Source: DASRQK01 sp964436635
Lineage (GTDB): Bacteria > Bacteroidota > Bacteroidia > Sphingobacteriales > Sphingobacteriaceae
Direction: 5' to 3'
DNA: 64,000 bases
NCBI GenBank assembly: GCA_964436635.1
Contig: CAYTDM010000007.1
Span: 1-64,000 of the forward strand
Made by a program: the position numbers and the translations under genes. The notes under the pieces were generated by a model. The model saw only the letters and a program-made list of their open reading frames with translations, was not told the DNA's origin and searched no databases. Below are positions 63,068 to 64,000 of the stretch, piece after piece (the first letter of the stretch is position 1; every line of letters begins with the position of its first letter).

Positions 63068-63177
63068 TGCCAATGTGAATTTGTTAGTAGTTTAAATAAA
63101 TATTTAATAAAAAATACATGCCGGATTTGAATAATAATAATAAAAATATATACCGGTAGATCAATAAATGCTCTTCA

Positions 63178-64000
63178 TTAATTTTTCCCAAAGATAAACA
63201 TGTCTTTGATGCCTCGACGATCTAATTTGTAATTTAAATCCTTTCTGTCCGGCGCAGCCATTCTTTTATTAGAATTATCCATTAATAAAGGGCCAGTAGC
63301 AGGAGGAAATGTCCCGTGTTGTATATGATGCAAGGCTGCCGCTGTCATGTTTTCTGTTGGATCGCCAAAATCAACATTCAACCCATCTTTCGCATAAAAA
63401 TCCACCTCCATGCCATCATAAAAATCGCCAAAGTTATTTGCATTCACCGTTTGGAACGACACCGCATAAAGATCCACCCCCATAATGTTCCAACCAAAAT
63501 ACCCTACCGGCTTGCCGTAGGTATTTCCATCCCCCACCAGCTTGACATCCACATAAGGAGTTAAGTTATTAATGAGTAATTCACTCGCAGAAGCCGTACT
63601 TCCTGTAACCAGAAAATAAATGCGATTTGGATTTAAGGCGTTTGTTTTATTATAATAATTTGGCCTAAATAAAAATAAATGATATCCGTCAAACATTAAA
63701 GAACGATTGATAATGTAATCATTCATTAAACTATTATTCGCTGAGGTAGGAGCGATCAAATTCGACAAATAATCTGCGGTACTGACATCTCCACCACTGT
63801 TATAGCGTAAATCCACGATCAGTTTGGTGACTCCAGCTGCCGCAAAATTATTCATGATGGTTAATAGTTGCGTGCGCACAGTTTGGGTAGAAACAAACAA
63901 ATTGAACGCTAAATATCCTATCTTTTGTCCTGGTATATCAAAAATTTGGTGCGCTAAAATGGGTCGGATGGGGTAACTACCTCGTTGAAGTACCAAGGAG
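63178..64000 (-). CDS. S41-family peptidase, cut by the window edge
   Basis: The 3' part of a gene running in from beyond 64000; about 272 codons visible. S41 (C-terminal processing) core: LIVDLRYNSGGDVSTADYLS, then TGSTASASELLINNL with the nucleophile-type Ser, and VGDGNTYGKPVGYF. The N-terminal leader and PDZ-like part would lie outside. Likely exported; substrate unknown. Confidence 0.85.
   Translation of the reverse strand, partial: SLVLQRGSYPIRPILAHQIFDIPGQKIGYLAFNLFVSTQTVRTQLLTIMNNFAAAGVTKLIVDLRYNSGGDVSTADYLSNLIAPTSANNSLMNDYIINRSLMFDGYHLFLFRPNYYNKTNALNPNRIYFLVTGSTASASELLINNLTPYVDVKLVGDGNTYGKPVGYFGWNIMGVDLYAVSFQTVNANNFGDFYDGMEVDFYAKDGLNVDFGDPTENMTAAALHHIQHGTFPPATGPLLMDNSNKRMAAPDRKDLNYKLDRRGIKDMFIFGKN

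Noticed and set aside
1..64000. Insertion sequences, phage genes or rRNA
   Set aside because: No transposase, integrase, capsid or rRNA sequence was found on either strand.

Overview
The window looks like a chromosomal piece of a Bacteroidota bacterium, probably free-living and aerobic. Several lines agree on this. Promoters fit the phylum pattern TTG, 19 bases, TAnnTTTG, exactly so before tRNA-Ser, before the gene at 20768 and before the SAM riboswitch. Few starts carry a Shine-Dalgarno sequence. The tRNA does not encode CCA. Characteristic families are present: DUF1573, DUF4199, 7TMR-DISM sensor kinases, a CarboxypepD_reg-like outer-membrane barrel, a tricorn-like S41 protease, and MetX/MetY. 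Genus cannot be read from the sequence. A run of 10 N at 12724-12733 is an assembly gap inside one gene.

Layout. 1-2700: dprA, a small hypothetical gene, tRNA-Ser(GGA) and a complete YefM-YoeB toxin-antitoxin pair with a recognisable operator. 2700-7720: an accessory strip of small same-strand genes (VOC/glyoxalase, DUF1003, YCII-like, DUF4199, quinone-oxidoreductase-like) mixed with gene remnants (a frameshifted Yip1-like gene and a crcB fragment) and two similar junction sequences. 7735-9908: sulfurtransferase, CPBP protease and a small membrane protein.

10050-20049 is the most distinctive part. Eight minus-strand genes lie within 0-21 bases of each other and end at a terminator: an E1-like adenylyltransferase/nitroreductase fusion, an acyltransferase-like protein, a 7TMR-DISM histidine kinase, a receiver-kinase hybrid, a single receiver, an EamA exporter, a secreted protein built from three Gly-rich repeats, and a LOG-family phosphoribohydrolase. 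A response regulator closely related to the hybrid's receiver is transcribed divergently. The set looks like a signal-controlled small-molecule or modification system; this is inference.

20768-33717: a secreted protein with two Tudor-knot-like repeats, gamma-glutamyltranspeptidase, mazG, trpS, a deoxynucleoside kinase, pyrD, an outer-membrane barrel, a pnuC / acyl-CoA-dehydrogenase-like / ispE operon, and fabG. 33697-34035 is filled by two tandem arrays and a strong hairpin. 34079-40522 is a minus-strand operon recQ - cls - large secreted MG2-like protein. 40676-48914: mannose-1-phosphate guanylyltransferase, DUF1573, aminotransferase, tricorn-like protease, MFS exporter and transaldolase.

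49249-53490 is a methionine operon metY-metX-hom with a SAM-I riboswitch and consensus promoter. 53534-57048 holds rsmI, lnt and cysteine desulfurase, separated from a small TPR gene by a degenerate tandem array. 57567-62558 holds etfB, etfA, a bifunctional-nuclease-like gene, a nucleoside permease and an MscS channel. The window ends in a small hypothetical gene and an S41 peptidase cut by the edge. A recurring theme is tandem arrays or terminators that overlap the stop codons of genes.
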